Made by a program: the position numbers and the translations under genes. DNA of 64,000 bases, from the NCBI GenBank assembly GCA_049517655.1, contig JBEKRQ010000004.1:30774-94773 (forward strand), written 5' to 3'. Source of the stretch: UBA11358 sp049517655. Lineage in GTDB: Bacteria > Verrucomicrobiota > Verrucomicrobiia > Limisphaerales > UBA11358. Under the pieces are notes generated by a model. That model had not been told where the DNA came from. It was given only the letters and a program-made list of their open reading frames with translations, and searched no databases. Of the stretch, positions 1 through 8,764 are shown one piece after another (within the stretch, counting starts at the first letter, position 1; each line of letters starts with the position of its first letter).

Positions 1-1524
1 ACGCTGGTGGCTACGAACACTGCCGCGAATCAATTGGCGGTTCGCAATGGAGACACGATTACGGCGAAATATTTCGACGCCTCGAACGGCAGCAACGTGG
101 TCGCCACCGCGACGGTGGACACCGTGCCGCCGGTCATCAGCCAGGTTGCGGCGGTCACCGGCATTGGGGCCGCCGTGGTGAGTTGGAAAACCTCGAAGCC
201 GGCGGACTCGCTGGTGCAATACGGCGAATCTGTGCTGCTCGACCGGACGGCCTACGCCGGGGCGTTGGTGACCAATCATTCTGTCACGGTGTCGGGACTT
301 CTGGCGAACCGGAGCTACTATTACCAAGTGGCCAGCCGTGATGCGGCCGGCAACACAACCGTGGACGATAATAATGGCGCGCTGTTCACGTTCACCACGC
401 AAACGGCGCCGCAGCCGCCGTGGTTCGACAATTTGGAGAGTGGCGCGCCCGGTTGGAGCGTCGTGCCCGATCCCATTTATGGTTCTGACATGAATTGGAC
501 GCTGGGCACTCCCAACAACGGTCTCGAGACCAGCGCGCATTCGGGCAGGAATTGCTGGGGCAGCGATCTCTACGGCCAGTCGTTCGGTTTTCTGGCCAGC
601 AGTTTCCTCTACAGCCCGATGATTGATCTCTCCGGCGTGAGCCAGGCCACCCTCACGTTCTGGCATAGTTACGATTTCAGTTCCCAACTCGAGGACGGCC
701 AGCTCGGCATCAGCACCAACAGCAGCACGTCACCGAACTCGATCCCCACATTGGTGGATTATGCCGGGCAAACGTCCGATGGCTGGGAGGAGGAAACCGT
801 GGATCTGACGCCTTACGTTGGAAAAACCATTCAGGTGGTCTGGTATTACCAGGGAGTTTACATCGGCGAGCCGCTCTACGGCTGGCTGGTGGATGATGTC
901 AGCATCACGGGCGTGGCTGCGGGCTCGGGCGGAACCATTGTCATCTCGAAAAACCTAGGCCAGGGGAGCTTCACCCTCACCGGACCGGTGAACCAGTCCG
1001 GCACGGCGCTTTTGACCACCATCAGCAACGCACCGCCCGGCCCGTACGCCGTGCAATTCAGCGACGTGGCGTTTTATCAGACGCCTCTCGACCAGTCGAA
1101 CACACTGGCCACCACCGGCACGCTGAATTTCACCGGCAACTACAGCTTTATTGACGTGAACCACAACGGTATCTCGGACGCGTGGGAAAAATATTATTTC
1201 GGCTCCGTGTCCACCAATCGCACGCAGTTCACCGACTCGGACGGGGATGGGATGTCGGATTACGCCGAGTTCATCGCGGGGACCAATCCGACCAACGCCG
1301 CCTCCAAGCTGTTTTTCCTCTCGACTGCGGTCCAGACGAACCGGCTCGTCCAACTGCAATGGGCGGCGATTCCCGGCCGGGTTTATCAACTCGAAAGTTC
1401 AACCAACCTCGTCACTTGGACGCCGCTCACCGGCTGGCTTCAAGCTTCGGGCAGCCCCATGTCCTATGCCGGAACCAACTTCAATTCCGGTTCACAATTT
1501 TTCCGCGTGCAAGTCCGGCCGTGA
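1..1524 (+). CDS. Secreted multidomain protein, C-terminal part
   Basis: The reading frame is open from the first base of the window, so the true start is probably upstream and this is a 5'-partial gene of at least 505 residues. Domains in order: a fibronectin-III/purple-acid-phosphatase-like beta domain (about residues 35-135, with AVVSWKTSKPADS and YYYQVASRDAAGN), a MAM/immune-inhibitor-like beta sandwich (about 140-300), a short linker domain, a calcium-binding thrombospondin-3-like stretch (DVNHNGISDAW and TDSDGDGMSDYAEF, about 385-430), and a C-terminal beta domain with YQLESSTNLVTW that is common at the ends of secreted Verrucomicrobia proteins. No enzyme motif is visible. It is most likely an exported surface or degradative protein; its substrate cannot be inferred. 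Confidence 0.8.
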   Translation, partial: TLVATNTAANQLAVRNGDTITAKYFDASNGSNVVATATVDTVPPVISQVAAVTGIGAAVVSWKTSKPADSLVQYGESVLLDRTAYAGALVTNHSVTVSGLLANRSYYYQVASRDAAGNTTVDDNNGALFTFTTQTAPQPPWFDNLESGAPGWSVVPDPIYGSDMNWTLGTPNNGLETSAHSGRNCWGSDLYGQSFGFLASSFLYSPMIDLSGVSQATLTFWHSYDFSSQLEDGQLGISTNSSTSPNSIPTLVDYAGQTSDGWEEETVDLTPYVGKTIQVVWYYQGVYIGEPLYGWLVDDVSITGVAAGSGGTIVISKNLGQGSFTLTGPVNQSGTALLTTISNAPPGPYAVQFSDVAFYQTPLDQSNTLATTGTLNFTGNYSFIDVNHNGISDAWEKYYFGSVSTNRTQFTDSDGDGMSDYAEFIAGTNPTNAASKLFFLSTAVQTNRLVQLQWAAIPGRVYQLESSTNLVTWTPLTGWLQASGSPMSYAGTNFNSGSQFFRVQVRP

Positions 1525-1660
1525 GTGACTGCATTGGGCGGATGGGAAGCCGTCCTCCACTGGTAACCGAACTGGCCGGAACTTTTGCGCTCGCGGCCAT
1601 CGCTTTCAAATTCATAAATCCAGAGGACAAATGATTTGCTGTTGCTAGAATGCAACGGGC

Positions 1661-1978
1661 ATGCAGATTCCAAATTTCATTCGCGCGCAGCCGGACGGGA
1701 CATTGCTGTCGGTAAAACTGCAACCACGCGCGTCCGCCAATGAGATTGGTGAGCCGCTTGGCAACGAGTTGCGGATCAAAGTTACCGCGCCACCCGTGGA
1801 CGCCGCCGCAAATGAAGCGTTGATTCGATTGCTGGCCGGGCAACTGGATTGTGCGCGCGGTTGTGTCGAGTTGGTTCGCGGCCACAAATCACGGCACAAA
1901 GTGGTCAAACTTCACGGATTCACGCCGGAGGAAGTGATTCAGAAAATTTTCGGAGGGGCAAGCTCTGTAAGTCCCTGA
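1661..1978 (+). CDS. UPF0235 (DUF167/YggU) family protein
   Basis: A protein of 105 residues. The family core LSVKLQPRASANEI, then LRIKVTAPPVDAAANEAL and a positively charged segment (GHKSRHKVVKL) match the DUF167 fold of YggU. Family members are about 75-100 residues, sit in the cytoplasm and have no firmly assigned role. The last nine or so codons (FGGASSVSP) lie inside a dispersed palindromic repeat starting near 1950, so the natural C terminus was probably near the QKIF residues and the present stop is supplied by the repeat. Confidence 0.85.
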   Translation: MQIPNFIRAQPDGTLLSVKLQPRASANEIGEPLGNELRIKVTAPPVDAAANEALIRLLAGQLDCARGCVELVRGHKSRHKVVKLHGFTPEEVIQKIFGGASSVSP

Positions 1979-2027
1979 TCATCGGAATCTTCAAGGAAAT
2001 GGGGGCTCGTATAACTCGCCCCTCCGA
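1950..2027. repeat. Dispersed inverted repeat, GGAGGG/CCCTCC family, copy 1
   Basis: The left end reads cggaggggcaagctc and the right end ctcgcccctccga, an inverted pair. Copies with the same ends occur at 22853-22907 and 37201-37296. This copy overlaps the 3' end of the UPF0235 gene. It may also work as a bidirectional terminator hairpin. Confidence 0.7.
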
Positions 2028-2030
2028 TAG

Positions 2031-2164
2031 AAATTTTCTGTCACCTTTTCAGCTCGTTTTGCCACTGATGCGGTGACATGATGACAACTAAAACCATGTC
2101 CGTTGCCGCACAAAACGATGCCGAATTGGTGAGTGGAATTTTGTCGCGACGTGGAAGCAACTAG
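2031..2164 (+). pseudogene. Relic of an ECF sigma factor gene (leader plus first ~20 codons)
   Basis: The stretch 2031-2128 matches 7063-7158, the leader and start of the intact ECF sigma gene. Shared blocks are gtcaccttttcagctcg, then ccact.atgcggtga.atgatgaca and the codons for NDAELVS. Reading from ATG 2078 gives MMTTKTMSVAAQND and about 15 more residues before TAG at 2162-2164. Similarity stops after the ELVS codons. The rest of the sigma gene is missing, and the TPR/SGNH gene follows on the opposite strand. I read it as a deletion remnant of a paralogous ECF gene; a functional short peptide is possible but less likely. Confidence 0.65.
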
Positions 2165-2216
2165 TTGTCAGGTTATACAAACTGGTGACACGCATGATTT
2201 AGCTGGTTGGTTCGTG

Positions 2217-4442
2217 TCAACGTCCGGACTTTGGATTGTAGGATCGTTGCATCAAGGCTTGGGTTCGATCGCGGTAAAACCGCGCCTGCTCGTTACTTGG
2301 ATCCAAACGCAGCGTTTCCTCAAATTCATGTTCCGCTTCCGGGATTGCGTTGTTGATGGCCAATGCATAACCAAGCATGAAATGCGCTTCCACACAGTCC
2401 GGATCGAGTTGAAGCGCCTGGCGATAGTGTTGAATAGCCTCGGCATGACGATCTAAATCAAAAAGCACTTTGCCCACGCAGACACTATAGACAGCGTTAT
2501 GAGGATCCAGTCTCCGTGCCTGCTCGAACTCCTGCAATGCCAATTCAAACTTTTTTCTCTGGCCGTGGACGTAGCCCAGTAAGAACCAGCCGTCGGCCAG
2601 GGTGGGATGCAGCGCCACGGCTTGGGAAAGGTCGAGTTCCGCTTCCGCCCATTGGCCTTGTAACACAAGCAGCGCTCCTCTTTTATAATAGCCTAAGTAA
2701 TCGTGCGGCAGCAGCTCAATTACTTGCTGCCACTGAGGGATCGCCTGTTTAGAGTCGCCAATCAGCGTGAGAAATCCCCCAAAATTTTCATGCAACCAGT
2801 AATCATCTGGTGTGCGCTGGATGGCCTCCATGTAAATCTCACTGGCTTTAGCCACTGCGGTGGCATTCGTCCACTGGCGTAGCTCGCTCTCCTCTCTCTG
2901 AGCTGCCTCCAGGCGCCGGGCATTGTTGGGCTGACTGTTTAAAGGCGGTCGTTTAAACCGCTGGACGAGTTCTTTGAAGATAAAATGGCGTTCCAAGTCC
3001 GTCAGCCCCAGGCGTCGCTCACAGGTCTTCTGCGAAGCCCATCCACCAACAGCCAGGCCCCTTACAGCCGCCGGCAACAATGGTTCGATCCGCTCGGCCC
3101 AGGCCCGGCCAAGGCGATAATTGCCGTTGAAGTTAAAATGCGCGTGTTCGTAAAATAATTCTTGGCCACAGATGCCTGTCGGATTGTTGGTCTCCAACGC
3201 CGCAACGACATCGAACAAGACCAGATTGGGGCCTGCCAACTGCCGGCCTGTCTGCGCGATTAAACCGTTAATCCGCGAGTCGGCGCGAAAGGGCAAAGCG
3301 TCATAATTGCACGCCAACTGGAAATGCTCGCGGGCGGCAGCGAAATTGGTCAGTCGCAGCAGACAGTCGCCCCAACGGAACTGTAGTTCAGCGAACCGCG
3401 GATCCAGCCAGGCCGCCTGCCTGTAAAGTTGTGCGGCCTCTGCAAAGTTACCCTGTCCTTCAGCGAGGGAACCATTCGCAAACAGCCGGTCGCAGGCGGC
3501 ACGGTCGGCCACGGACAGATTGGTGGCGGGCATGGAAGCAAACGGCGGGCAGTCTTTGAGGTTCACTGCCACGGTATTGAGAAGGATTTTGGCGCCTGAA
3601 CCCACCCCTATACACACAATGTCCTCCAAATTGCGCTGAAAGTTCCGATAGATCATCTCCCGGCGGGGGTCATCAGGCCGGATCTGGTTTCCAAGAAACA
3701 TCTTCATGCCCTTCCAAGAAGCGTTTGCAGTTTTCCATTTAAGTTTGCGGGCCACGGCCATCGTCAATTGGCCTACGCGGGTCTGCTGGATCGCCAGGCT
3801 CAGCCGGACAAACATCAGCGGCGGTGCTTGCGCGCCGAAGACGCTTGCCGCGCCGAATGGCCCGATCATTTCGTTGTTGCCCATGTAGATGATCCACAAA
3901 TCGCCTTGATAGCGGGCGCACTCACGAGCGATGGGCACAATAACGTGCGAGTCAATAGCTGTTATTCCCAGATTGACGATTTCGAATTTTTCTCCTGGGA
4001 ACCGTTCGCGCAACAAAGTTTCCAGATAACGTCCCGCGCCATAGGCTGGCCGCGGATCCCCTTCTGCCGCCGATTCGCCGAGGATGAAGATACGGTAAGT
4101 ACCAGGTGGCTTCTTCGCCGCCAGCATTATCGGATCCGGCCATCGTGCCAATTGTGGCGGGAAGAACCGCAAACCGAAACTGGAGTTGAAGGTCAGGAAG
4201 TCCTTCTGGCCGACCCGGATTTTTTCGAAGAAGCTTGTGTTATAACCATAGCCTGCAAGGCGCAAAGTGGCTTCCAATCCTGCCAGTGCCAGCAACGGGA
4301 CGATTACCACTGCGAACAGGCGAAAGAGCCACTTGCGGCGGACACTAAGATCCGAGGTTGGTCTGGAGGAGGCTGGCGTGCCACGCGTGCCGACTGGCTT
4401 GTGCCGGCATTCGGACTTCAAATTGTCAGACTGTCGTTTCAA
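2217..4442 (-). CDS. Membrane-anchored SGNH hydrolase-like protein with TPR repeats
   Basis: A protein of 741 residues. One membrane helix lies at about 38-62, and the rest is probably outside the membrane. An SGNH/GDSL hydrolase core follows: LGESAAEG (nucleophile Ser about 124, GES instead of GDS), YMGNNE (block III, about 187-191) and EHAHFNFNG (catalytic His region, about 432-440). A TPR pair (about 320-380) is inserted inside the hydrolase core, and further TPRs fill about 540-735. It lies downstream of the carbamoyltransferase on the same strand with a 75-nt gap. Such SGNH proteins commonly accompany carbamoyltransferase/SxtJ/DUF5989 genes; acting on a glycan O-acyl group is inference. 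Confidence 0.75.
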   Translation of the reverse strand: MKRQSDNLKSECRHKPVGTRGTPASSRPTSDLSVRRKWLFRLFAVVIVPLLALAGLEATLRLAGYGYNTSFFEKIRVGQKDFLTFNSSFGLRFFPPQLARWPDPIMLAAKKPPGTYRIFILGESAAEGDPRPAYGAGRYLETLLRERFPGEKFEIVNLGITAIDSHVIVPIARECARYQGDLWIIYMGNNEMIGPFGAASVFGAQAPPLMFVRLSLAIQQTRVGQLTMAVARKLKWKTANASWKGMKMFLGNQIRPDDPRREMIYRNFQRNLEDIVCIGVGSGAKILLNTVAVNLKDCPPFASMPATNLSVADRAACDRLFANGSLAEGQGNFAEAAQLYRQAAWLDPRFAELQFRWGDCLLRLTNFAAAREHFQLACNYDALPFRADSRINGLIAQTGRQLAGPNLVLFDVVAALETNNPTGICGQELFYEHAHFNFNGNYRLGRAWAERIEPLLPAAVRGLAVGGWASQKTCERRLGLTDLERHFIFKELVQRFKRPPLNSQPNNARRLEAAQREESELRQWTNATAVAKASEIYMEAIQRTPDDYWLHENFGGFLTLIGDSKQAIPQWQQVIELLPHDYLGYYKRGALLVLQGQWAEAELDLSQAVALHPTLADGWFLLGYVHGQRKKFELALQEFEQARRLDPHNAVYSVCVGKVLFDLDRHAEAIQHYRQALQLDPDCVEAHFMLGYALAINNAIPEAEHEFEETLRLDPSNEQARFYRDRTQALMQRSYNPKSGR

Positions 4443-4517
4443 TGGTCTTAGTATAAATGTGCCATCTAAAGCCGGGCAATACTTATACCCTGATGGTGCG
4501 TGGATTCACCCTTCGCC

Positions 4518-6761
4518 TCAGAAGAGCTGGTTCAGTGGGCTGCTTTCCCCGGTGGGGTGCCAGTAGTTCACCGTATTGCGCGGCTGTTTGAGCTGCAAAA
4601 GATCCTTGCCCGTCAGACGCAAAGCCCAGCCAAGCGGCGTCAAGACCAGCAGGAATAAAACTGCAAGAACAGCGTAGCCAATCCACTGGCTGGCATAAAA
4701 GCCCAGACGGATGGACAATCGGTAGTAACCTCGAAACCAGCGCGGCTGCAGCACGGCGCACAGCATCACGCTGGCAAGAACAGAGAGCGCTGCGATCCAA
4801 CCGGCCACAGGCAGGATGTGCCACCAGCACAGCACCGTGCTGAGAATCGCCAGCCCCAGCGCGCTCAGCAACGCCACCTTGCGCCATTCCTTCGGATCTT
4901 CTTTGAGTTTTAATCTCATCTTGATCCACTTGTGCGGCATGACGCGCCGTTCGATGTGCCGGGAGGGCTGCGTGGTGCGGTTTAGGACGAAACTGCCGAT
5001 GACAAGGTAATCCATTTCAGTATTAACGAAACACCGGTAGGCGTCATCAGGCGTGCAAACGATCGGTTCGCCGCGAACGTTGAACGAGGTGTTCACCAGC
5101 ACGGCGCAACCGGTGGCCCGTTCGAAGCGTAGCAGCAGGTCGTAGAGCAGCGGATTGCCGTCGCGTTCCACGGTTTGAATGCGGGCCGAGTAATCGACGT
5201 GGGTGACTGCGGGAATTGTGGAGCGGGCTTGCTTAAGTAAATCGAAGCCTTGAATGCCGGGCACAGTCGGAAGGCGCAGTTCGGTTTTAACCGGCGCCAC
5301 CAACAGCATGTAAGGCGACTCCACATCCAGATCGAAGTAATCGGTGGCGCGCTCGCGGCGCACCACGGGAGCAAGGGGCCGGAATGACTCGCGGAATTTG
5401 ACTTTCAAGTTCATCACCGACTGCATGTGTGGCGAGCGGGCGTCACCCAGTATCGAGCGGCTGCCCAAGGCGCGCGGGCCGAATTCCATGCGCCCTTGGA
5501 ACCAGCCGACGACCTTCCCGGTTTTTAGCAATTCCACCGTAAAATCAAGCAGATCCCCGGTTGGAAGCCGTTGATACACCGCACCGTGGGCTCGAAGCGT
5601 TGCTTCGATTTCGTCGTCCGAGTATGCGGGACCGAGCAGCGCTGACTGCATGGCATCAGCCTTGGGCTGGCGGCCATCGCTGGCTGGAGCCGAGGCGTCG
5701 GCGCAGTGCGAATGCCAGGCGGCCAAAGCGGCGCCGAGCGCGCCGCCCGCATCACCCGCGGCAGGTTGGATCCAAAGATGTTCAAATATTTTCTCTTTGA
5801 GAATGCGCCCGTTCGCGACGCAATTGAGGGCGACACCGCCAGCCATGCAAAGGTTATTCAAGCCGGTGACTTCGCGGGCGTGGCGGGCCAGGTGCAGCAT
5901 GATTTCCTCCGTGACCAACTGGATGGAGCAGGCAACGTCCATATGCCGGCGCTCAATTGGATCTTCGGGCTTGCGGGGTAGCCCGCCGAAAAGCCGGTAA
6001 AACCGCTCGTTGGTCATGGTGGTGCCGCGCAGAAAGTTGAAATACTCGAGATTCAACCAGAACGAGCCGTCAGGCTTCAAGTCGAGCAAATCCCGGCGGA
6101 TGATGCCGGCGTATTTCGGCTCACCGTACGGGGCCAGGCCCATAAGTTTGTATTCACCGGAGTTGATGCGGAAACCGCAGTAATCGGTAAACGCCGAGTA
6201 AAGCAGTCCGAGCGAATGTGGGAAGCGCAACTCTTTCAGCAGCCGGATTTCATGTCCATGTCCGCAGCCGATGGTCGTGGTGGCCCACTCGCCCACGCCG
6301 TCGACGGTGAGAATGGCTGCGTCAGTAAACGGCGATGGATAAAACGCGCTGGCCGCGTGTGCCTGATGGTGTACGGTGAAAAGGATTGAACAGTCCGGTC
6401 GCAGGCCCGGCAACTCGTCACGGATGGTTTTGCGCAAGTCGAGTTTTTCACCCAGCCAATTGGACAGCACGGCGGGAAAAGTGCGCCAGCCGCCTGGCGC
6501 GACGGCGAGATACGTTTCGAGCAGGCGCGCAAATTTGAGAACCGGTTTATCATAAAAGACCACTGCGTCGAGTTGCGCGACGGTCAGTTCCGCGTGTTGG
6601 AGACAGAACTGGATGGCCTGACGCGGGAAATCCATATCGTTCTTCCTGCGCGTAAAACGCTCCTCCTGCGCCGCGGCGATGATTTCGCCATCGTGGAGCA
6701 AGGCGGCAGCCGCGTCATGGTAATAGGCGGAGACGCCAAGAATATTCCGCGAAGCAGGCAT
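4518..6761 (-). CDS. Carbamoyltransferase (NodU/CmcH family) fused to SxtJ-like membrane domain
   Basis: A protein of 747 residues. Residues 1 to about 340 form the Kae1-like carbamoyladenylate half (GVSAYYHDAAAALL, the metal-binding HHQAHAASAFYPSP, TVDGVGEW). About 385-590 is the C-terminal transfer half (GRMEFGPRALGSRSIL and LVNTSFNVRGEPIVC). The family uses carbamoyl phosphate and ATP to carbamoylate a hydroxyl. From about 610 on, an unusual extension holds three or more hydrophobic helices and ends LTGKDLLQL...YWHPTGES, resembling SxtJ, which is normally a separate neighbouring gene. It follows the DUF5989 gene by 3 nt and precedes the SGNH/TPR gene. The acceptor is unknown, perhaps a surface sugar. 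Confidence 0.88.
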   Translation of the reverse strand: MPASRNILGVSAYYHDAAAALLHDGEIIAAAQEERFTRRKNDMDFPRQAIQFCLQHAELTVAQLDAVVFYDKPVLKFARLLETYLAVAPGGWRTFPAVLSNWLGEKLDLRKTIRDELPGLRPDCSILFTVHHQAHAASAFYPSPFTDAAILTVDGVGEWATTTIGCGHGHEIRLLKELRFPHSLGLLYSAFTDYCGFRINSGEYKLMGLAPYGEPKYAGIIRRDLLDLKPDGSFWLNLEYFNFLRGTTMTNERFYRLFGGLPRKPEDPIERRHMDVACSIQLVTEEIMLHLARHAREVTGLNNLCMAGGVALNCVANGRILKEKIFEHLWIQPAAGDAGGALGAALAAWHSHCADASAPASDGRQPKADAMQSALLGPAYSDDEIEATLRAHGAVYQRLPTGDLLDFTVELLKTGKVVGWFQGRMEFGPRALGSRSILGDARSPHMQSVMNLKVKFRESFRPLAPVVRRERATDYFDLDVESPYMLLVAPVKTELRLPTVPGIQGFDLLKQARSTIPAVTHVDYSARIQTVERDGNPLLYDLLLRFERATGCAVLVNTSFNVRGEPIVCTPDDAYRCFVNTEMDYLVIGSFVLNRTTQPSRHIERRVMPHKWIKMRLKLKEDPKEWRKVALLSALGLAILSTVLCWWHILPVAGWIAALSVLASVMLCAVLQPRWFRGYYRLSIRLGFYASQWIGYAVLAVLFLLVLTPLGWALRLTGKDLLQLKQPRNTVNYWHPTGESSPLNQLF

Positions 6762-6764
6762 GAA

Positions 6765-6917
6765 TCACATGAACGGGTAGAGCGCCCACACAATGCCGGA
6801 GCTGGCGCTGAGAATGAGAATGGCTCCCAGGAGCAGCAGCACCACAACCAGTGGAACCAGCCACCACTTCTTCTCCTGTGCGCAAAAGCGCAGGAATTCT
6901 TTAAGAACAGTCCACAT
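6765..6917 (-). CDS. DUF5989 family small membrane protein
   Basis: A protein of 50 residues beginning MWTVLKEFLRFC, with the family's basic-aromatic turn QEKKWW followed by one hydrophobic helix (LVPLVVVLLLLGAILIL). An in-frame ATG at 6974 would add 19 residues with no family resemblance, so the internal ATG at 6917 is chosen. DUF5989 genes typically sit beside carbamoyltransferase and SxtJ genes; here the stop is 3 nt from the carbamoyltransferase start. It is presumably a membrane partner of that enzyme; the function is not established. Confidence 0.8.
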   Translation of the reverse strand: MWTVLKEFLRFCAQEKKWWLVPLVVVLLLLGAILILSASSGIVWALYPFM

Positions 6918-7062
6918 GGACGGCCATGTTCTAGCGGTTCCGGCGGGTGCCAGCAATAACGAAGCCGATTTCAATCCGCTGGCTCATTGCAATTGCCAGA
7001 GACACCAACCGTTAGTTGCAAGATCCAATAACACCGGAAAATTTTGTTTTTCAGCGCGCAAT

Positions 7063-7111
7063 TGAAATTTCTTGTCACCTTTTCAGCTCGGTCAGCCACT
7101 CATGCGGTGAT
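7063..7111 (+). promoter_or_regulatory. Conserved leader of the ECF sigma gene
   Basis: The block gtcaccttttcagctcg followed by ccactcatgcggtga directly precedes the start codons. Almost the same block precedes the relic at 2078. Conservation of non-coding sequence in both copies points to a promoter or translational element, perhaps an autoregulated ECF promoter, but which bases are -35 and -10 cannot be told from two copies. Confidence 0.5.
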
Positions 7112-8743
7112 ATGATGACAATTAGAGCTATGTCCGCTGCAACCCGCAACGACGCCGAATTGGTAAGCGAAAGCCTCTCCGGTAATCGCGACGCCTTCGG
7201 GCAAATCGTCGCGCGCTATCAATCGCTCGTCTGTTCGCTGGCTTACAGCGCCACCGGCAGCCTGAGCCAGAGCGAAGATTTGGCACAGGACACTTTTATC
7301 ACGGCGTGGAAGCAATTGCGCAATTTACGCGAGCCGGAAAAATTGCGCGCCTGGCTTTGCGGCATTGCAAGAAATCTCATCCACAACTGGTTTCGCCGTC
7401 AGGGCCGCGAACCGAGCCACGCCGCGGAAACACTCGAGACTGTTGCTGAATTCTGCGCGCCCGAACCTCTGCTTGTTGACCATATCATCAGCCGTGAAGA
7501 GGAAGCCATTCTATGGCGTTCACTCGAGCGCATTCCGGAAATTTATCGTGAGCCGCTGATTTTGTTTTATCGCGAGCATCAGTCCGTTGAAGCCGTAGCG
7601 CAGAATTTGGAGTTGAGCGGGGACGCTGTGAAACAAAGGCTTTCACGTGGGCGAGAACTTTTACACGAACAAGTCCTCGCATTTGTCGAAGGCGCACTGG
7701 AGCGGACGAATCCAGGCAAGGCATTCACGGTTGGCGTGCTGATGGCATTGCCGGTACTCACCATTTCCGCGAAGGCGGCGACGGCGGGTGTGACGGCGGC
7801 CAAAGGCGGTGCGACGGCCAAGGCGGCGGCGGCGACCGGGGTCTTGGGCGCGCTTTTCGGTTCCTTCCTTATGATTTTCGGAAATTACGTCGCCTATCGC
7901 ATGAGGCTCGACGCCGCGCGGTCCGATCGTGAACGTGAGTTCATCAAACATTTTTACGGCCGGCTGTGGGCCTGTATTTTTGGGTTCGGCCTTGCGTTTG
8001 TGCCGGTGATGCTGTTCGCCTCGAAATATGCGAGAACGCATCCGCTGTTGATCACAGCGCTGATCGGCGGCCTGTCGGGAGTTTACACACTGGCCATCAT
8101 CGTGCTTTCGGTCTGGTCCATGCAGGAACGCCGCAAAATTCTCGCCGAATTTGGTGCCCAGGAACTCACGACGGCGTCCACAAAGCCGGTTTGGGAATAT
8201 CGCAGCCAATTCGAATGGCTTGGATTGCCGCTGGTTCACATTCAAATCGGCGGCGGTCTTGCCGCGCAGCGAAAGCCGGTCAAGGCCTGGTTTGCCGCCG
8301 GTCGCAGCGCGGTGGGCGGTCTGTTTGCCTTCGGCGGAACGGCGATCGCTCCGGTCAGCTTGGGCGCTTGCGCCATTGGTTTGCTGCCGTTCGGCGGTTT
8401 GGCGGTGGGTTTGATCCCGGTGGGCGGACTCGGCCTAGGCGTTTGGGCCTTCGGCGGGATGGCGCTCGGCTGGCAGGCGTATGGCGGTTGCGCGCTCGCG
8501 TGGAATGCCGCCGCCGGTGGTGCGGCCATCGCGCGCGATTATGCCATCGGCAGTTTCGCCTGCGCCGTCCAAGCCAACAACGAAATCGCCTGGAATTTCA
8601 TCAAATCACTGCCCTGGTTCCGGTACTCTGAAATCCTCGTGCGTTACATCATCGGGCTGCAACTGCTTTGGGTGGTTCCCCTGGTTTTTTGGTGGTGGAT
8701 GATCCGGCGCGCGCACAGTCAGGAAGAACTGGACGGTCAATAA
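7112..8743 (+). CDS. ECF sigma-70 factor with C-terminal glycine-rich membrane domain
   Basis: A protein of 543 residues from the ATG at 7112; the ATGs at 7115 and 7130 are also possible. Sigma region 2 (about 25-98: DAFGQIVARYQSLV, SEDLAQDTFITAWKQL, LRAWLCGIARNLIHNW) and region 4 (about 140-190: LERIPEIYREPLILFY, DAVKQRLSRGRELL) are intact. After an Ala/Gly linker come two or more hydrophobic helices (about 240-350) and a Gly-rich hydrophobic run with FGG/VGG steps (about 410-480), ending in a last helix (LLWVVPLVFWWWM). This suggests a sigma factor held at the membrane by its own tail rather than by a separate anti-sigma. A TPR gene follows 21 nt downstream. Confidence 0.85.
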   Translation: MMTIRAMSAATRNDAELVSESLSGNRDAFGQIVARYQSLVCSLAYSATGSLSQSEDLAQDTFITAWKQLRNLREPEKLRAWLCGIARNLIHNWFRRQGREPSHAAETLETVAEFCAPEPLLVDHIISREEEAILWRSLERIPEIYREPLILFYREHQSVEAVAQNLELSGDAVKQRLSRGRELLHEQVLAFVEGALERTNPGKAFTVGVLMALPVLTISAKAATAGVTAAKGGATAKAAAATGVLGALFGSFLMIFGNYVAYRMRLDAARSDREREFIKHFYGRLWACIFGFGLAFVPVMLFASKYARTHPLLITALIGGLSGVYTLAIIVLSVWSMQERRKILAEFGAQELTTASTKPVWEYRSQFEWLGLPLVHIQIGGGLAAQRKPVKAWFAAGRSAVGGLFAFGGTAIAPVSLGACAIGLLPFGGLAVGLIPVGGLGLGVWAFGGMALGWQAYGGCALAWNAAAGGAAIARDYAIGSFACAVQANNEIAWNFIKSLPWFRYSEILVRYIIGLQLLWVVPLVFWWWMIRRAHSQEELDGQ

Positions 8744-8764
8744 CGTTTGCCGAAAGGAATGCCC

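Noticed and set aside
2217..2456. A short plus-strand frame after the ECF relic as the rest of the sigma gene
   Set aside because: Its translation has no sigma motif and lies opposite the TPR part of the SGNH protein.
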